Positions 21,481 to 34,435 of a stretch of DNA of 64,000 nt are shown here, one piece after another. The stretch covers positions 1 to 64,000 of the forward strand of contig NW_025401129.1 in the NCBI RefSeq assembly GCF_011075055.1, given 5' to 3'. This stretch comes from Mangifera indica. Taxonomy: Eukaryota; Streptophyta; Magnoliopsida; Sapindales; Anacardiaceae. The notes under the pieces were generated by a model, which did no database searches, had not been told where the DNA came from, and was given only the letters and a program-made list of their open reading frames with translations. The position numbers and the translations under genes were made by a program. How positions within the stretch are numbered: position 1 is the first letter of the stretch; every line of letters begins with the position of its first letter.

Positions 21481-24400
21481 TTAAACAGTGTAGTGCTGTT
21501 GAATGGTATCAATGTCAAGTCCCTTCAGTTTCACCACAGACTCAACATGCCCTTTGAGTGTGTGAAGTTCTCTTAGCCTGGTAATCAACAAATGGAAACA
21601 AAATGTCAGCTGTTAACATATAAACAATGAGATCGGCTTGAAGTGATCGTTACCTGGCAACTTCGGCACGCCTCTTCGCCTGCTCTGCAATCTCGGACAA
21701 CTCCCTATAGCCCCTTTCAGGTTCAGGAGGCTGCAGTCCATGGAGGGTACGTTGCGCCAGAGCCCATTGTGCCTCTCGTTCTCCCTTACCGTAATCCTTC
21801 TTTGTTGTGAAAGCAGTCTGTAATATATAATGAAGTGCAATGTGAGGGCAAATTCAGATTCATAAGCCCTTTTATGTTTGAAAGACCAACAGAATAAGTT
21901 GATACCTTCTTCTGGAGGAGGGTATCCCAGGGCCTGCCGTTTATGATAAATCTAACCAGGAATTTGATAACATCCAATGGAAAATAGGTGACAATGCTGT
22001 AGAGCCATATAACTCCAGCCCATCCCCAGCCAATACCATGAATTTTTGCAAAGCCAAAATTTGCATATACAGCTATGAGTGTAGCCAACTGTAAGTCAAG
22101 AAGGAAAATATAATTGGGTAATATATTGTATGATACAAGGAACCTGACCTGAAATTTCGCAAACTCACCAGTTGTGCGATAAAGAAGGCAGTGACAAGTA
22201 GAAGACCCGGGCGTTCCATGAAAGACCAGCTCCGGGACCGGGTGACAAAGATCAGTGCTTGACTCACAATACTTACTTGGAGGTAGACTGCTGATGTGAG
22301 CTCATGGTAGTTCTTATTTATAGGTCTCACTCCGAACTTATCCTGAAAATATTTGACAAAGTTTAATTAATTGTGCAGAGAAAATGGAGGTGCTAATTTA
22401 GCAAGGTGCAGGATTCCTACTGTGAAGAAGGTTGAACTGTAAGCAGCCCAGAAGAATATGACAGTCATGACAGCAAGGTAGCTGCCGAGGAATATGCCAG
22501 TAGTAAAGATCTCCTTGAGCTTCCATGAGTCTGGGAGAGGAGATGGCTTCACTCTGTCTTTAGAAATGGTCATGATGGTTCCGTCGTTGAGTATGGCAAT
22601 GACTAGAACCATGAATGGTGAGAAATCGAACTTCCAGATAAGAGCTAGGAGCATAAAACCCAGCACAATACGTATGGTTAAAGACACTGCATAGATGGTG
22701 TAATTTTTCATTCTCTGGAAAATGGCTCTGCTTGTTAAGACAGCATGCACAATTACACTCAAGCCTGGCTCTGTTAGCACAATATCGGATGCACCCCGAG
22801 CTGCATCAGTAGCATCATCAACTGCAATGCCGATGTCTGCTCTTTTTAAGGCCGGAGCATCATTCACGCCATCTCCAGTCATTCCACAGATATGCTTCTT
22901 TTCTTGTAGCTTCTTCACAATCTCATATTTGTGTTCTAAATAATTGCACCATTAGATACTTGCAATGTGACTTAATTCATGTAACCAGCATATGCTTAGA
23001 GTGGTTTGCCAAATTACCTGGAAACACTCCAGCAAAGCCATCTGCCTTCTCGATAAGCTCTTCAACTGGTAGTCCGGCCATAGAGTCATCCTTGTTATCA
23101 CCGAGGAGGGCTGAAGATGGATACATATTGGTTCCCATACCAAGCCTGCGACCAGTCTCCTTGGCAATGGCAAGCTGGTCACCAGTGATCATCTTGACAT
23201 TGACACCAAGATCGAGGGCACGACGAATGGTCTCTGCACTATCGTGCCTTGGAGGATCAAAGAGAGGCAAGAGGCCCAAAAATTGCCAGGGAGTTCCTGT
23301 GCTCTCTTTGGTTTTCTCTGGAACTGTCTGCAACAAGTAATATATTTTCCTGGTGAGATTTTGCTCTAACCCCTTGCGTTATTACTTTGATGCAATTGTT
23401 GGGTTACAGAAAGTGTACAAACTTACTTGTCTAGCAACTGCAAGTGATCGAAGTCCACGATCCGCAAACTTACCAATGATAGCGTGAGCTTTCTTGCTTA
23501 CATCTTCACGAAGATTGCACAGCTCAATGATCTAACAAATATTTCAGGTGTTGATTAGGGGAAGGAAACTGCAGATTCAAATAAAAACTAGTAATTTGTG
23601 CTAAGGGATACATTACCTGCTCCGGTGCACCTTTGCTTATTCTGTGCCAATTTCCATCGGAATCAATGTATGTTATGGCTGTACGCTTTTCCACTGGATT
23701 AAATGGCAAGAAATGCACCTCCGTGATACCAGCTCTAGCCTGCAGAGTTCGACAAGGAAAAAGATTTGATGAATTAGATTTAAAATTGAAGAACTACAAT
23801 TGCATAGCAAAAAGGTTTATATCTTTAATATAATGTACCTCTTTGGGGTCTCCCAGCATTCCAACAATACAAGTATCAATAGCATCCTGATTTTCAACTC
23901 TAGAGGCTCTAGCTGCATACAAAATCATGGTGTCCTTGTCGATCTCCTTAACAAATACCTGAAATGCATGGATCACCTCAATGATAAATAACCATAAAAA
24001 ATATCACAACTGAAAATTGCCTGAAACTGAATTTCATTTAATATAAGCACTCACCTCAACCATGCTCTTATCTACTGTAAGCTTATTGAGAGTAAGAGTC
24101 CCAGTCTTGTCACTGCAAAGGACATCCATTCCAGCCATCTCTTCAATGGCTGTCATCCTCTTTGTGATAGCACCTTGATGTGAAAGGCGGTGTGAGCCAA
24201 TGGCCATTGTCACAGACAATACTGTTGGCATGGCAATTGGAATCCCTCCAATGAGAAGCACCAAAAGATTATCAATTCCACTTCTGTATGGCCTGTTCTG
24301 AATTGGGTACATCACCACTATCTCTATAACCATCCCTATTGCAATGGAGCATATGCAGAAGTTTCCAATGGATGTCAACACCTGATATATCATCACAGTT

Positions 24401-25283
24401 TAATCCAAATGAAGACTCCTTTTTTCCACCTTTTGCAGAATATTTTTCAGAAGCCCATGTTTGAATTGAAATTTGTGTACCTTTTGGAAGTGCCCTTGTT
24501 GATTAGTGCTGTCAACAAGATGAGCAGCCTTACCAAAGAAAGTGTGGACACCGGTGGCTATGACAACCGCCTGAATCTCACCCTGCTTGCAAGTAGACCC
24601 AGAGAAGACTTCGTCACCAGGATTCTTATTTACAGGCAAAGACTCGCCAGTCAGTGCAGCCTGATCAATCTTGAGCGGGTCGCCCTCCAATAGACGAGCG
24701 TCTGCCGGAACAATATCTCCCAACTTGATGCTGATCACATCTCCAGGGACTAAAATTGAAGCCTCTTGCTCAGTCCATGTTCCATCTCTCAACACCTTAG
24801 TGTTTCAGGTATGCACAAATAGAAAATTGTAACAGCAACTAAAACTACTGTAAACTAAACAAAATATGACTAACACTTCCATTAATGTACCTTGGTTTTG
24901 GGAGCAAGGCCCGCCATAAGGGCGGCTGCGGCATTGCCGGCATTGTTTTCTTCTATGAAGCTTATAGTAGAATTGATGAAAAGCAATACCACAATACCAA
25001 CGAAGTCCTGCCAGTCCGGGGGCTGTCCCTGCATTGTTAAAAAATTTGTAAAATGAGAGAATGTTTATTTATTTGAAACGAAAAATTGACAAACACATTC
25101 ACAGAGAAAAATTAATTACCCCTCCATTAGCCAAAACAATAGCCATGATAGCAGCAAACTCCATGACCCATGAGAGAGGATTCCACATAAAACCCAAAAA
25201 TTTCAGAATCTTGCTTTCCTGTTGTAGCACACCAGTTATTCCTTACTAATGTTTCTCTCAAGAAGTAAAAATAATAATAATAA

Positions 25284-25314
<31 letters not shown>

Positions 25315-25653
25315 AAAAAGAAATTGCTGAGGAAATGCCTCTTTCTCTTCTAGTTTATTTGGACCAAAGATTTGGAGCCTCTTCTGTCCTTCCTCGTTTG
25401 TCAAACCTTCTCTTGAGCATTTCAGTTGTTCAAATACTTCATCAACCGGTATGCGCTCCTTTAAAACACAGGCAGAGAAAGATAAGTTTTTGCCATCAAA
25501 CTCTAACAAATTTTTTTAACAACGTCCGCCTAATTCAATAAAATCAATGTAATGTATATAATGATCAGCAATACATTCAACAAAAAGAATAAAACCTACA
25601 AGGTCGACATTCTCTTTCTTTATTTCCTCTAGGCTGGTTCCCTTATCCGCCAT
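21481..25653 (-). CDS. plasma-membrane H+-ATPase (P3A, AHA9-like)
   Basis: Proton pump of the plasma membrane (P-type, P3A), 947 residues. Exons from the start: 25653-25600, 25458-25339, 25218-25120, 25028-24891, 24795-24481, 24381-24055, 23958-23839, 23739-23617, 23531-23427, 23327-23018, 22935-22421, 22342-22169, 22088-21906, 21817-21654, 21577-21481; lengths sum to 2844 nt. Motifs seen: LTGES (actuator), CSDKTGTLT with phosphorylated Asp near 333, KGAPEQ (nucleotide binding), [20 protein letters not shown], and [20 protein letters not shown] (hinge). The C-terminal regulatory tail ends QQHYTV; its penultimate Thr946 is the classic phospho-site that recruits 14-3-3. All junctions are GT-AG except intron 2, whose donor reads GAG|GCATTT and whose body has a GAA/TTC microsatellite. 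Position next to RAE1 matches Arabidopsis AHA9, a mainly anther-expressed isoform, so orthology is likely but inferred. Confidence 0.95.
25284..25321. repeat. ATA/GAA trinucleotide microsatellite in H+-ATPase intron 2
   Basis: About five AAT/ATA triplets run into roughly eleven AGA/GAA triplets on the plus strand. On the coding strand this gives a TTC-rich tract between the GC donor and the acceptor of a 120-bp intron (25219-25338). Length polymorphism is expected. Confidence 0.85.
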
Positions 25654-26637
25654 TGGTCTCTTTCAACCTTCTCTCTCACTCACTTTCCTTAAACAAATCT
25701 TCAAAACGAAACAACAAAAGATAAACACTACTATTCGATTTTTAAACACGTAGTTTTTTCTTGTTTATTCAGTTTTCTGTTTTGAGCAGTATGAATCTAA
25801 TAGTGGAGTGTTAACAGAATTGTGTGTTTATAAGGAAATGGTTGCCAAGAATAAACCTGACAAGAGCGAAGGACCTGGACCCTGTAGCCCAGGTCATTCG
25901 CTTTCGCTCTTTATTTCTGTATTCTCACTGCGGCTGCCATGTTGTCTCCCTCACTGACCAAGCAGATTTTGTCTGTTTGATCTCTGCCTTTTGCTTGGAC
26001 ATTGTTGGGCTGTGCTTCATCACTCCATTTGACACATTTCCATGGATGGCGCGAAGTTGTGGAAATCAGATGTTGATTTTGTCAATACGTAGTAAAATTA
26101 CAGATAAATCATTTTTTTTTTTTTTTTGTTTAATGGTAATAACCAATTAATAAATTATTGCCTAGATAATCCTAATATTATTATTTGGTTTATTCAGATC
26201 GGATTGATTAATTTGATCAATTAAATCATGAACTTGTCTATAATCTAATGTGGTTGCACAATTTAGTTCAGTTTATATATAAATATTGATTTATTTGAAA
26301 TTGGGTCAAATTTAATAAACTTATTGTACCAAAAAAAATATCTAAACCCAACAAAATCGGATTTGCATAATACATATTTAAAATTATATTTTATATGTTT
26401 TATATTTAAAAAATGTCGTAAATATTTAATATTATTCTAAAAATATATATAATAATTTGGTAATAGATTAAATCAATTAATAATTTGATTGAATTGATCG
26501 AATTATAACTTAATAAAGTACTTGGTTTGATTTTAAAAATATTAATTTATTCACTTGAAGAAGGAATAGGTGATGTTATATCTCCTTTTATCTAAACAAC
26601 AATATAGCTCATCACTCGCCGTCTTAAAAAAAATAAT

Positions 26638-26805
26638 GTTATATATATAAATTTTTATTATAATTTTATATATAAATAAAAATATATTAATATATGATAA
26701 AATAATAAAAAATTAAAGATAAAATAATATTTAATTATATTATGACAAATTATTATTTATATATAAAATTATGTATAAAATTATACATATAATTTTATAT
26801 TTTTT
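26638..26805. mobile_element. AT-rich palindromic MITE, family 1 (degenerate)
   Basis: Inverted repeat in which TTATATATATAAATTTTTAT faces ATATATAATTTTATATTTTT, around the family core AAAAATTAAAGATAAAATAA. No G/C-rich landmarks remain. Confidence 0.5.
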
Positions 26806-27320
26806 AAATTATTAACATCAGCTTTCATAGGTATTAAAATTTCTTGGAATAATATAAGACTTTTGTCCATTTTTGTTCGAGATTCTAACAATTGTTGATT
26901 TCTATGTTAGAAACATTTTCAGATATTGATTAATAATAATTATAATTTTGATTTAATTAAAACTGGATAATTGAATTATCTAATTAAAGTTTTATAAATA
27001 GATTTAATGTGATCAATAAAGATAATCCAGTATAGTCCACAGGTTATGATCTAGATAAAAGATATAGTATAAAATTTTCATTTATTTTACCTTTAAGGGA
27101 ACTAATAATCTCTTATATATTAGTTAAACATTTCTCTGAAACTCTAACATAATAATTTTATTTATTGAAAGTTACCATTTAACGAGGTTTCAGAAAAAAA
27201 AAAATAGTTAGGGTTTAAAAGTGATATTTCTAAAGGAATAAAATGAGTCTAAATCCCGATCCCAAAGCTTTGTTAATTCTCATTTCAATTTTATAAAGTT
27301 AACAGGAATGTTTATTTAAA

Positions 27321-27465
27321 GAGTAATACTATATATATTTATTTTATATATATATTTATATATATTATCATGTAATTAGATATTACTTTTATTATTAATT
27401 TATCATCATCAAATTATATAATAATATATATTAAATATATATATTTATTTGTATATTCAAAAGAA
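27321..27465. mobile_element. AT-rich palindromic MITE, family 1
   Basis: Begins GAGTAATACTATATATATTT and carries TATTATCATGTAATTAGATA facing CAAATTATATAATAATATAT. It ends in TTTATTTGTATATTCAAAA, the same end seen at 62260 and 61840. Confidence 0.55.
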
Positions 27466-27949
27466 CTCCATCATCAACACTCTATCCAATCCTTCAAATC
27501 TTGTTCACATTACTTCAAAATTTACTTACAATAAATTTATGGAAACACAGCTGAACAAATTGTCCAAAACAGCAACCTCAGGAAAATATTTTTCTAATAT
27601 TGCAATGTTTTCTTGCCTGCTCATGAAAATGACCCTCAAATTGTTGTGTTCTCATAAATCAAAAGGTATTTATCGCGGTTCAGAGAAAAATTGTTGGAAT
27701 AATTTGGATTGGCACCTTATTATTGCATTTTTTAATTGTTAGTCTTCCTTCCCAGCTATGGACACCTGAAAATGATTCATTCTCTTTAATTTAAACTACT
27801 CGTGCATTATATTATATATTAAAATTTAATTTTTTATATTATATATTATATATTATATTGTATGAAACGTCATTTATATAATTAAATAATAAAAAAAATT
27901 AGTTGACACGTTTCTATAAATATTTTTAAAAATTTAAAATTTTATATAC

Positions 27950-28100
27950 ACACCCTTATTATATCACTATTTTCTTTAAAAAAGTATATCGATTTATATT
28001 GGTAATATATATCGTATTGTAAATATATAACATATTGTATAATATGTCTGTTGTATTATATTAATTCAATACATCAAAAGATATACATTTTTTTTATCTA
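27950..28100. repeat. dispersed repeat (copy 1) shared with RAE1 intron 9
   Basis: Contains ACACCCTTATTATATCA..ATTTTCTTTAA, then ATATCGATTTATAT..GTAATATATATCGTAT and a run ending TTAATTCAATACATCAAAAG. The same order of blocks occurs at about 35020-35160 inside RAE1. Confidence 0.6.
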
Positions 28101-28714
28101 TATATTATATCATATTATAAAAGACTTATCTAAAGTTACTAATAATCCTGATTTGGACAATTATTAATTTAGGCTTATGTAATACTTAGTGGTAAAGTTC
28201 AACATAGATTTGAATAATATTCTAATTCTTTTTCTAAGGATCTAAAAGAGCCCTGAAACTTTAACTCTTCAAGATTTGGATTCCTTTCTCTCCTCTAAAT
28301 TCATGTGCAGGAAAGACAAAAAGAAGAAGGGAATTGAAGCATAACTTGTTCACATCAAATCAGAAATCTCTCTCTCATCAAAAAGTTTTGATCTTTAATG
28401 TCAGCATGGGCATCTGACTAATTTGCTTTTGAGTCATTCACATGAATGCATTCATACTACCAAACTCAAACTCTATCCAAATCTAAATTACCTTTTTTTT
28501 TTTTTTGGGTTATCTGGAATCTGCTCAGATTGATTGGACGGATAAAGCTTGGGAGACAGTGACAGGACGACAACCGCATCGGCTAAATCAGCTTTCATAT
28601 TTACATTAACGTTTATCATTTTCTATCTATCCATGGGTTCTTTCCCCACTTCAAACCAAAACAAGAAAAACTCAGCATTAGCTATTCAATACTGGTACAA
28701 CCTTCTTTTTGTTT

Positions 28715-29427
28715 TTATGTTGAATTGTCACTGCAACATAGTTCAATGGATCCATGGTCAAGCAACTCTTGTATCATTTGTTCTATGTGATCTTCTTCAA
28801 GTTGAGAACTTTGATTCATGTGGGCTTCTCCGGCGCCACCCCAGTTCGTCTCCGGCCATTCGGGGCTGGTGTCGATGGTTTTTCCGGCTAATGGTGCATG
28901 TTCTGGCTGATGGTGTTGCTCTTTTTTCAGGTTTTTTTTGTTCAGTTGGAGGGATGCCATGTGACATTTATGTAATTTAGCTACCAAAGTTGCTGAGAGA
29001 AGCTTTGATGATGAAGATTGTGAGTCGTTTGGATTGTATGGAAAATTTGTTCGTGCTTGTGGCCCACACATCAATCTTGCCGCTTCATCGTATGCTTTTG
29101 CCGCATCTTCCGCCGTTTCGAATGTGCCCAGCCATATTCTAGTCTTCCTGTGGGTTAAAAAAAACACACAAAACGTTTCTCTCAGTACAGTTTCAAGCAA
29201 TACGAACAACGTCAAACTGTATAAAAAGGGGTTCTATCTTGGATGAAAATGTCACATTCTTTAACTTCATTTACAGCAGATCGTAATTTTAGGAAACGTT
29301 TCTAAAAAGACAATTCAAAATAAGTTCGTAGAAGAGAGAATTACAGTAGAGGGTGGCGGATTTCGGAGACCCAAGAGCCCCACTGCCTTTGACGGACGCC
29401 ACGGAAGCGTTGTTGTGGTCTAGCCAT
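28715..29427 (-). CDS. ERF003-like AP2/ERF transcription factor
   Basis: DNA-binding transcription factor of 171 residues in two exons, 29427-29345 and 29147-28715. One AP2/ERF domain (residues 7-64) begins [20 protein letters not shown] and continues [22 protein letters not shown], with the WLG and conserved Arg/Trp DNA contacts present. The intron inside the AP2 domain, after HPLL, is characteristic of ERF subgroup V (SHINE/ERF003 branch). MARPQQ at the start and the downstream [17 protein letters not shown] block match ERF003 (At5g25190) rather than SHN1-3. The tail is acidic and ends [12 protein letters not shown]003's role is poorly defined, and SHINE relatives control cuticle wax. This gene is absent from the Arabidopsis counterpart block as I remember it. 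Confidence 0.9.
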
Positions 29428-29524
29428 GGTGGAGCCAAACGAAACGTTTCAAAGGCTTTTGATGTCCTACTGTGTTAACGAGGCTGAAGGAGAGGGGGGG
29501 GATTTGACAGACTAAGTTGAAGGT

Positions 29525-29534
29525 GTTTATATAG
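29525..29534 (-). promoter_or_regulatory. TATA box of the ERF gene
   Basis: Minus-strand CTATATAAAC lies about 100 bp upstream of the ERF start codon (29427), implying a leader of about 65-75 bases. Confidence 0.6.
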
Positions 29535-29873
29535 GCCTTATGTTGCGACCTCCTTGCATATTTTTTCAGTCATTAAAAATTGTATGACACAAGGGAGCCC
29601 ACAAAGGGAATTTTAGTCTTTAGACTTTTCTCTTTGCTTTTAGTGATGGGTTAAACACTTCTTTTTTGCCCTTCTGTTTTTACAAGAATTCCATTGAAAA
29701 GATGAAATAAATTAATTTATCTCACCACCCATGTATTTCTTTATTTGAAAGCATATTTAGTCTGATAGAGTTTATCCATTTCAGACTCCTATATACCTTT
29801 CTTCATAATAAAGTCATAGGTCAGAAAATTAGATAAAATTTGAGAATTTTTAAAGATTAAAAATAGTATGAGT

Positions 29874-29992
29874 AGTATTACGTATATAAATAGTGATATG
29901 TCATTATATAATTAAGTATTATTTTATTTTTAATTAAAAATTATTTAATTATATAATAACATATTATTATTTAAATTTAAATTTGTGTTTAT
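29874..29992. mobile_element. AT-rich palindromic MITE, family 1 (short)
   Basis: AGTATTACGTATATAAATAG then GTCATTATATAATTAAGTAT, faced by AATTATATAATAACATATTA around TTTTTAATTAAAAATTATTT. A compact member of the family. Confidence 0.5.
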
Positions 29993-31019
29993 TATTTGTG
30001 CACGTAGGGAAATTGAAATGGGTGTGATTTAATTTTGTTAGTGCACATGGGTATGTGGCTCACATCACAAATACTAAACATGGGAGCCCTACCCATATGA
30101 CACAATGTGAACTGAAGACAAAAAATACATGATTGATGTAATTTTCAAGCCCATGCCATGCCATGCCATTCCATTTGCTTTGTTGCTTATCTTTTCTGTC
30201 TTTCTAGGGCATTAGCTGCTATATTTGACAAGCTGTTCCATTTATGTTTGCATTAGTAGACAAGCCAAGCTGTTTGACATCAATTTTGCACTCATTTGTC
30301 TTCTTCATCTTCGGCTCCTTTCTCATCACATGCCTGCAATTATTTGCTTCAGCGTTTTGCAACTACCACTCTCCCGAAAGTTTATTTACCCTTTGTCATC
30401 TCTTGGGAGGTGTTGTGGGTGGGATGGCTAACACTATTAAAAAAAAAATTTCAATAGCAAAAAATAATAATAATAACCGGATAAATATCTAAGCATTATA
30501 AATACTATTTTTATTATTTTTATAGTTAATTATTTATATTTTTATTAAAACTAAATAAATCTATAATTTTGATATGAAGAAAATAGTTATTAAAAGTTTA
30601 TCTACTGTTATTAAAAAGTTTGAATGACAAGAAAACCTTTATTATTGTTTATCGTTAAAATTATTAATAATGTGAATACTTTTAACGAGTAAAACTATAA
30701 TAACAGATGATGACAAGATTTTTCTCGTTGTTAAAATTTTTTAATGACGGAAAATAAACATTTAACAATCATTTACCTCTTGATAAATTCATAAATTTAC
30801 TTATTTTTAATAAAAATAAAAATAATTAATTATTAAAATCATAAAAATAATACTTATAATGACTAAATACTTTAATTTTCCCCTACTATTGCCAATGTAG
30901 TGTAAATTTGCAGAAGCAAGGGATTTAGACAAGGAGTAATGGGTGCCCCTCAGTGGGGGCAAGGTGTTAAAGGATGAGAGCATCAATCAACACCAAATTC
31001 ATTACAAAAATGTCATTTA

Positions 31020-31190
31020 TTTAAGAGTATATATTTTTAATACATAATTTATATATATAGATTATGTCTTATCATGAGATTAAATATTATTTTATTTTTA
31101 ATTTAAAATTATTAAATTATATGATGATACATTATTTTTATAAATAAATTATATACAAAAAAAATATATATATATATAATTATATTATAC
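31020..31190. mobile_element. AT-rich palindromic MITE, family 1
   Basis: Left TTAATACATAATTTATATAT with TCTTATCATGAGATTAAATA, right AATTATATGATGATACATTA. Core TTTTTAATTTAAAATTATTA. Same layout as the other copies. Confidence 0.5.
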
Positions 31191-31609
31191 AAGAAAAAGG
31201 TAGGGTTGAAACTAACTGCTTGAGGTTTTATCATTTATCCTAATGATTTTTATTTTTTTTTTGTGTCTTTAATACAATTCACACAAATATGATGAACAAT
31301 TCAACTTAACTTAGAGTGGTATTATCGGAATCCTAAATTTTTTTTTTTTAAATGTTTATAAATAAGCTACCTTAAAAAGGTATATGGAATCTTTCCCCCC
31401 AAATTGGAGGACAATAAGAGAATATCACTAATATTTTGAAGCCTTATTGCCATCTCTCAAGTCATTTGTGCCTCAACCTCACATGAACATTTCTAATCAA
31501 GTGCATAAATCATAATTATATTGCCTCCCTACTTCATCCATGCATACTAGAGGACCTTTTCTAAAAGTAATAAAAGGGTAATAAATTAAACTAATATTAT
31601 CTTTCCTAA

Positions 31610-31780
31610 ATAATATTATATATACACATTTTTTTATATATAATTTGATTATATAAATAATATATTATCATATAATTAGATATTACTTTATTTTTATTTT
31701 TAAATTATTTAATCACATGATGACACATTATTTGTGTATCCGAATTATATACAGAAAGTGTGTACTCATAATTTTATTGA
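31610..31780. mobile_element. AT-rich palindromic MITE, family 1
   Basis: ATATTATCATATAATTAGAT faces AATCACATGATGACACATTA, with outer TATATACACATTTTT facing GAAAGTGTGTACTCATAATT. A second copy begins about 60 bp downstream (31843). Confidence 0.6.
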
Positions 31781-31842
31781 AATGTTATTCATACAAAATT
31801 ACAAGGTACTACTCTTACATTGTCATATAATTCACCACTAAG

Positions 31843-32010
31843 CAATACTATGTGTACGTATTTTGAATACACAAATAAGTACACACATATATGTGTTATT
31901 ACGTGATTGAGTGTTTCTTTATCTTTAATTCAAAATCACTTCATAAGATGGTGTCAAATATCAAAGATGTACCTATTTATATATTTAAAGTAGATACTCA
32001 TAGTTTTATT
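31843..32010. mobile_element. AT-rich palindromic MITE, family 1 (well preserved)
   Basis: Starts CAATACTATGTGTACG and ends ATACTCATAGTTTTATTG, so the termini are inverted CAATA/TATTG. The inner pair is TGTTATTACGTGATTGAGTG and the degraded opposite arm around TAAGATGGTGTCAAATATCA. A 76-codon minus-strand frame crossing its edge is not a gene. Confidence 0.65.
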
Positions 32011-33639
32011 GTTTTTAAAATTGATTAATAACATGGAGAAAAGAAAATAACTTACATAATTTGTATTGAAATAAATGCATTTTATAATCTTATTTCCTAC
32101 CATTACACTTAACTTGAATAATCTTCGAAGAGTAGTTTGAATAATAAAAGAGTTGATTTCATGTATAAGAAAGTATGAATTCAAATCTCTTTTGAAAACA
32201 TAGTAAAATCAAATTTTTGATTTACCTTGTTTAATGATTGTAAAGAACTTGAATAGAAATATTAAATTCTAAAACAAAGCAATCTATCTCTTTGTAACAA
32301 GTAAAAAACAATTAGGAATTGCTCAGCATACTTTGTTGCATGTTCAAGGAACAAAAATAAACAAAAATCTAGCATCAACAGCTCAAAAATAATTTATTAA
32401 TAAAAAACATACTAAATCTTGAATTGATACAAAAAATTGAAGCTTAAAGATTTTCAGAAGGCTCAAAACCTAAAAGGGTTTCCATTTAAGACTTGTAATA
32501 GAGGAAAGATAAAGGTAGTAAAGATTACGCATGCTATGAAGATAATCATATATAACCCTAAACACACTACAAAAAAGCATAAAAAATTTCTGTCTTCCCT
32601 TTCTAGACATTTACTCAAAGAATGGAGGACTTGTGTAATGCACTTAATTTCATTTCATGCATGTAAAAACCTTAAAAAGTTGCATAATTATTGGACCCAT
32701 CCATCCATCCATCAATCTTTGTCCTCCAATTTTGTGGATTACAGTTAATGTATAGCCTTGTGATTGAGACTCCTACCTCAATTTTCATAATTTGTAATGA
32801 TCTCAGGTGGGTCATTTTTTCCTTCCCAAAATTAAAGTAATAGAATATCTCAAATTTTTATGTTTTGAATTTATTTTTTAGAAGATAGTTTAAATGACAA
32901 AACATACAAAATCTCTGAATTACAGGAGCTCGTGTAATTATTTTTTATCTACCTCAAATAACAAAGCTCAAAATGCGTCTTCGAATTAAACTCGATTGTT
33001 GAGATGAGTAAGAGATTAATTCATAAAATACTGAAATGGGATGGGGCCTTACAGCTATAATCTATTTTTGAAGGAGAAACACAAAAGAATGCTAATAATT
33101 CAACTTTGTTTGTTTTTGAAATTGTCAAGAGAAATAATAATGAATATTTGAGTGACTTTCTTGTTTAGTTTTATCTTATAATGATGGGAACTTTCCCCTG
33201 GAAAATGAGTAGTTTGAGAATACAAACATGCATTCAGATGAAATGAAACGTGATTACAGGTATGAGAATTGTAACGAAGGCAAGGAACTGGATTGTTCTT
33301 AAATGTCAACCAATTAAACTTACTCCTTTGAAACGAAGATAGTCAGCTTTTATTTATAAACGAGCTTTTGTTGAAAGTTGAAGCAAGTACAACTGTTTGC
33401 CATTTTTTTTAATTTTTTATTTACGGGATTAAGGTACGTTCAACTCTGATTACGTTGTGGAAATGAATTTAATTAAGCAAATAATGTTTCAGAGTTTTTT
33501 TAAAGAAGTTGAGCATGCACAATTTTTTATATTAAGATGGTAATTATTATATAATTAAATATTATTTTATTTTTAATAATAATATTATGTGTATTTATTT
33601 TAAGAATATAAATAGATATATATTTAAATATATTATCTA

Positions 33640-33940
33640 ATATTGAATTCGAATCGAGTTTATTTAAAATCAGTTCAAATGAATCCAAAACGAGCCAATC
33701 GTATATAAGTTCGAGTGAGCTTGAGCCAATAATTTCAAGCTCGAACTACTTGTCAAATTTACGAATTAAAATTTTTGATACAAAACGATTAAAACAACGT
33801 CATTTTAATAACGAGTTAATTAAATGATCAAACTCGAAACAAGTTAAACCGAGTTTAAGCTTAGCTGCAACGAGCTCGAGCCCGAGTTCAAACTTTATTA
33901 TATACAAATCGAATTGAGTTTAAACTCAAATGAGTTCAAG
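33640..33940. repeat. dispersed repeat with GAGCTTGAGCC/CGTCATTTTAAT motifs (copy 2)
   Basis: Dense in GAGTTTAAAC, GAGCTCGAGC, CAAGCTCGAAC and AACTCGAAAC motifs, with AACGATTAAAACAACGTCAT near its middle. It is in opposite orientation to the copy at 8515-8850. Confidence 0.55.
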
Positions 33941-34435
33941 GTGCTTTTGAGAAAGCTTGAAACAGAAGCACCCCAAAATTACCCTTTTGAACTTTTAGTT
34001 GTTTTTTTATTCTTGAATGTGTTACAACCATACAGCCTTTTAGTAATAGAAGCTCTAGAAATATGGGATTTTCTTCCCATGGCGATTACGCTTATGATTA
34101 GAAAAAATTACCAACAAAGAATTACACATTAAACGGAAGCAAGACACTACATCGATCTAATCGTGTCAAGAATAGCAGATCAATCAAATGACATAATCAA
34201 CAAAGACAATGAATTCAAACTATTACGAGTATCACTAACCAAAGTCATTTCATCTTAGCAAAAACAGTGACACCCTTCAAGAAAACGTAACTCCTATTAC
34301 CGACAAAAAGAACAAGAGGGATTCGGATTCTTGGACGGCAAGGAAAAAAGATACCCATGATATAAACCATAAAATAACAGATGAGAAATAGTTTTTCTCT
34401 AGGCTTCCACTTTATGCTCCCAATTATAAAGTGCT

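Larger units (their letters stand above)
25654..28714. other. intergenic: H+-ATPase promoter side and ERF 3' side
   Basis: A TTATAAA on the minus strand (25828-25835) could be the H+-ATPase TATA box. Further on there are AT palindromes (about 26638-26805 and 27321-27465) and a dispersed repeat (about 27950-28100) that recurs in a RAE1 intron. Frames at 25824-26150, 27449-27742 and 28549-28714 show no domain. Confidence 0.5.
29535..34435. other. AT-rich intergenic block with MITEs, no gene seen
   Basis: About 4.9 kb between the ERF and RAE1 genes. AT palindromes are at about 29874-29992, 31020-31190, 31610-31780 and 31843-32010, and a dispersed repeat lies at 33640-33940. Scattered frames (30225-30492, 32437-32748, 33914-34132) have no domain or gene structure. 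Confidence 0.55.

Noticed and set aside
22494..23340. Plus-strand frames of 66-126 codons
   Set aside because: Antisense shadows of H+-ATPase exons 10 and 11.
28549..28980. 143-codon plus-strand frame
   Set aside because: Mostly antisense to ERF exon 2; no domain, and it is explained as a shadow of the real gene.
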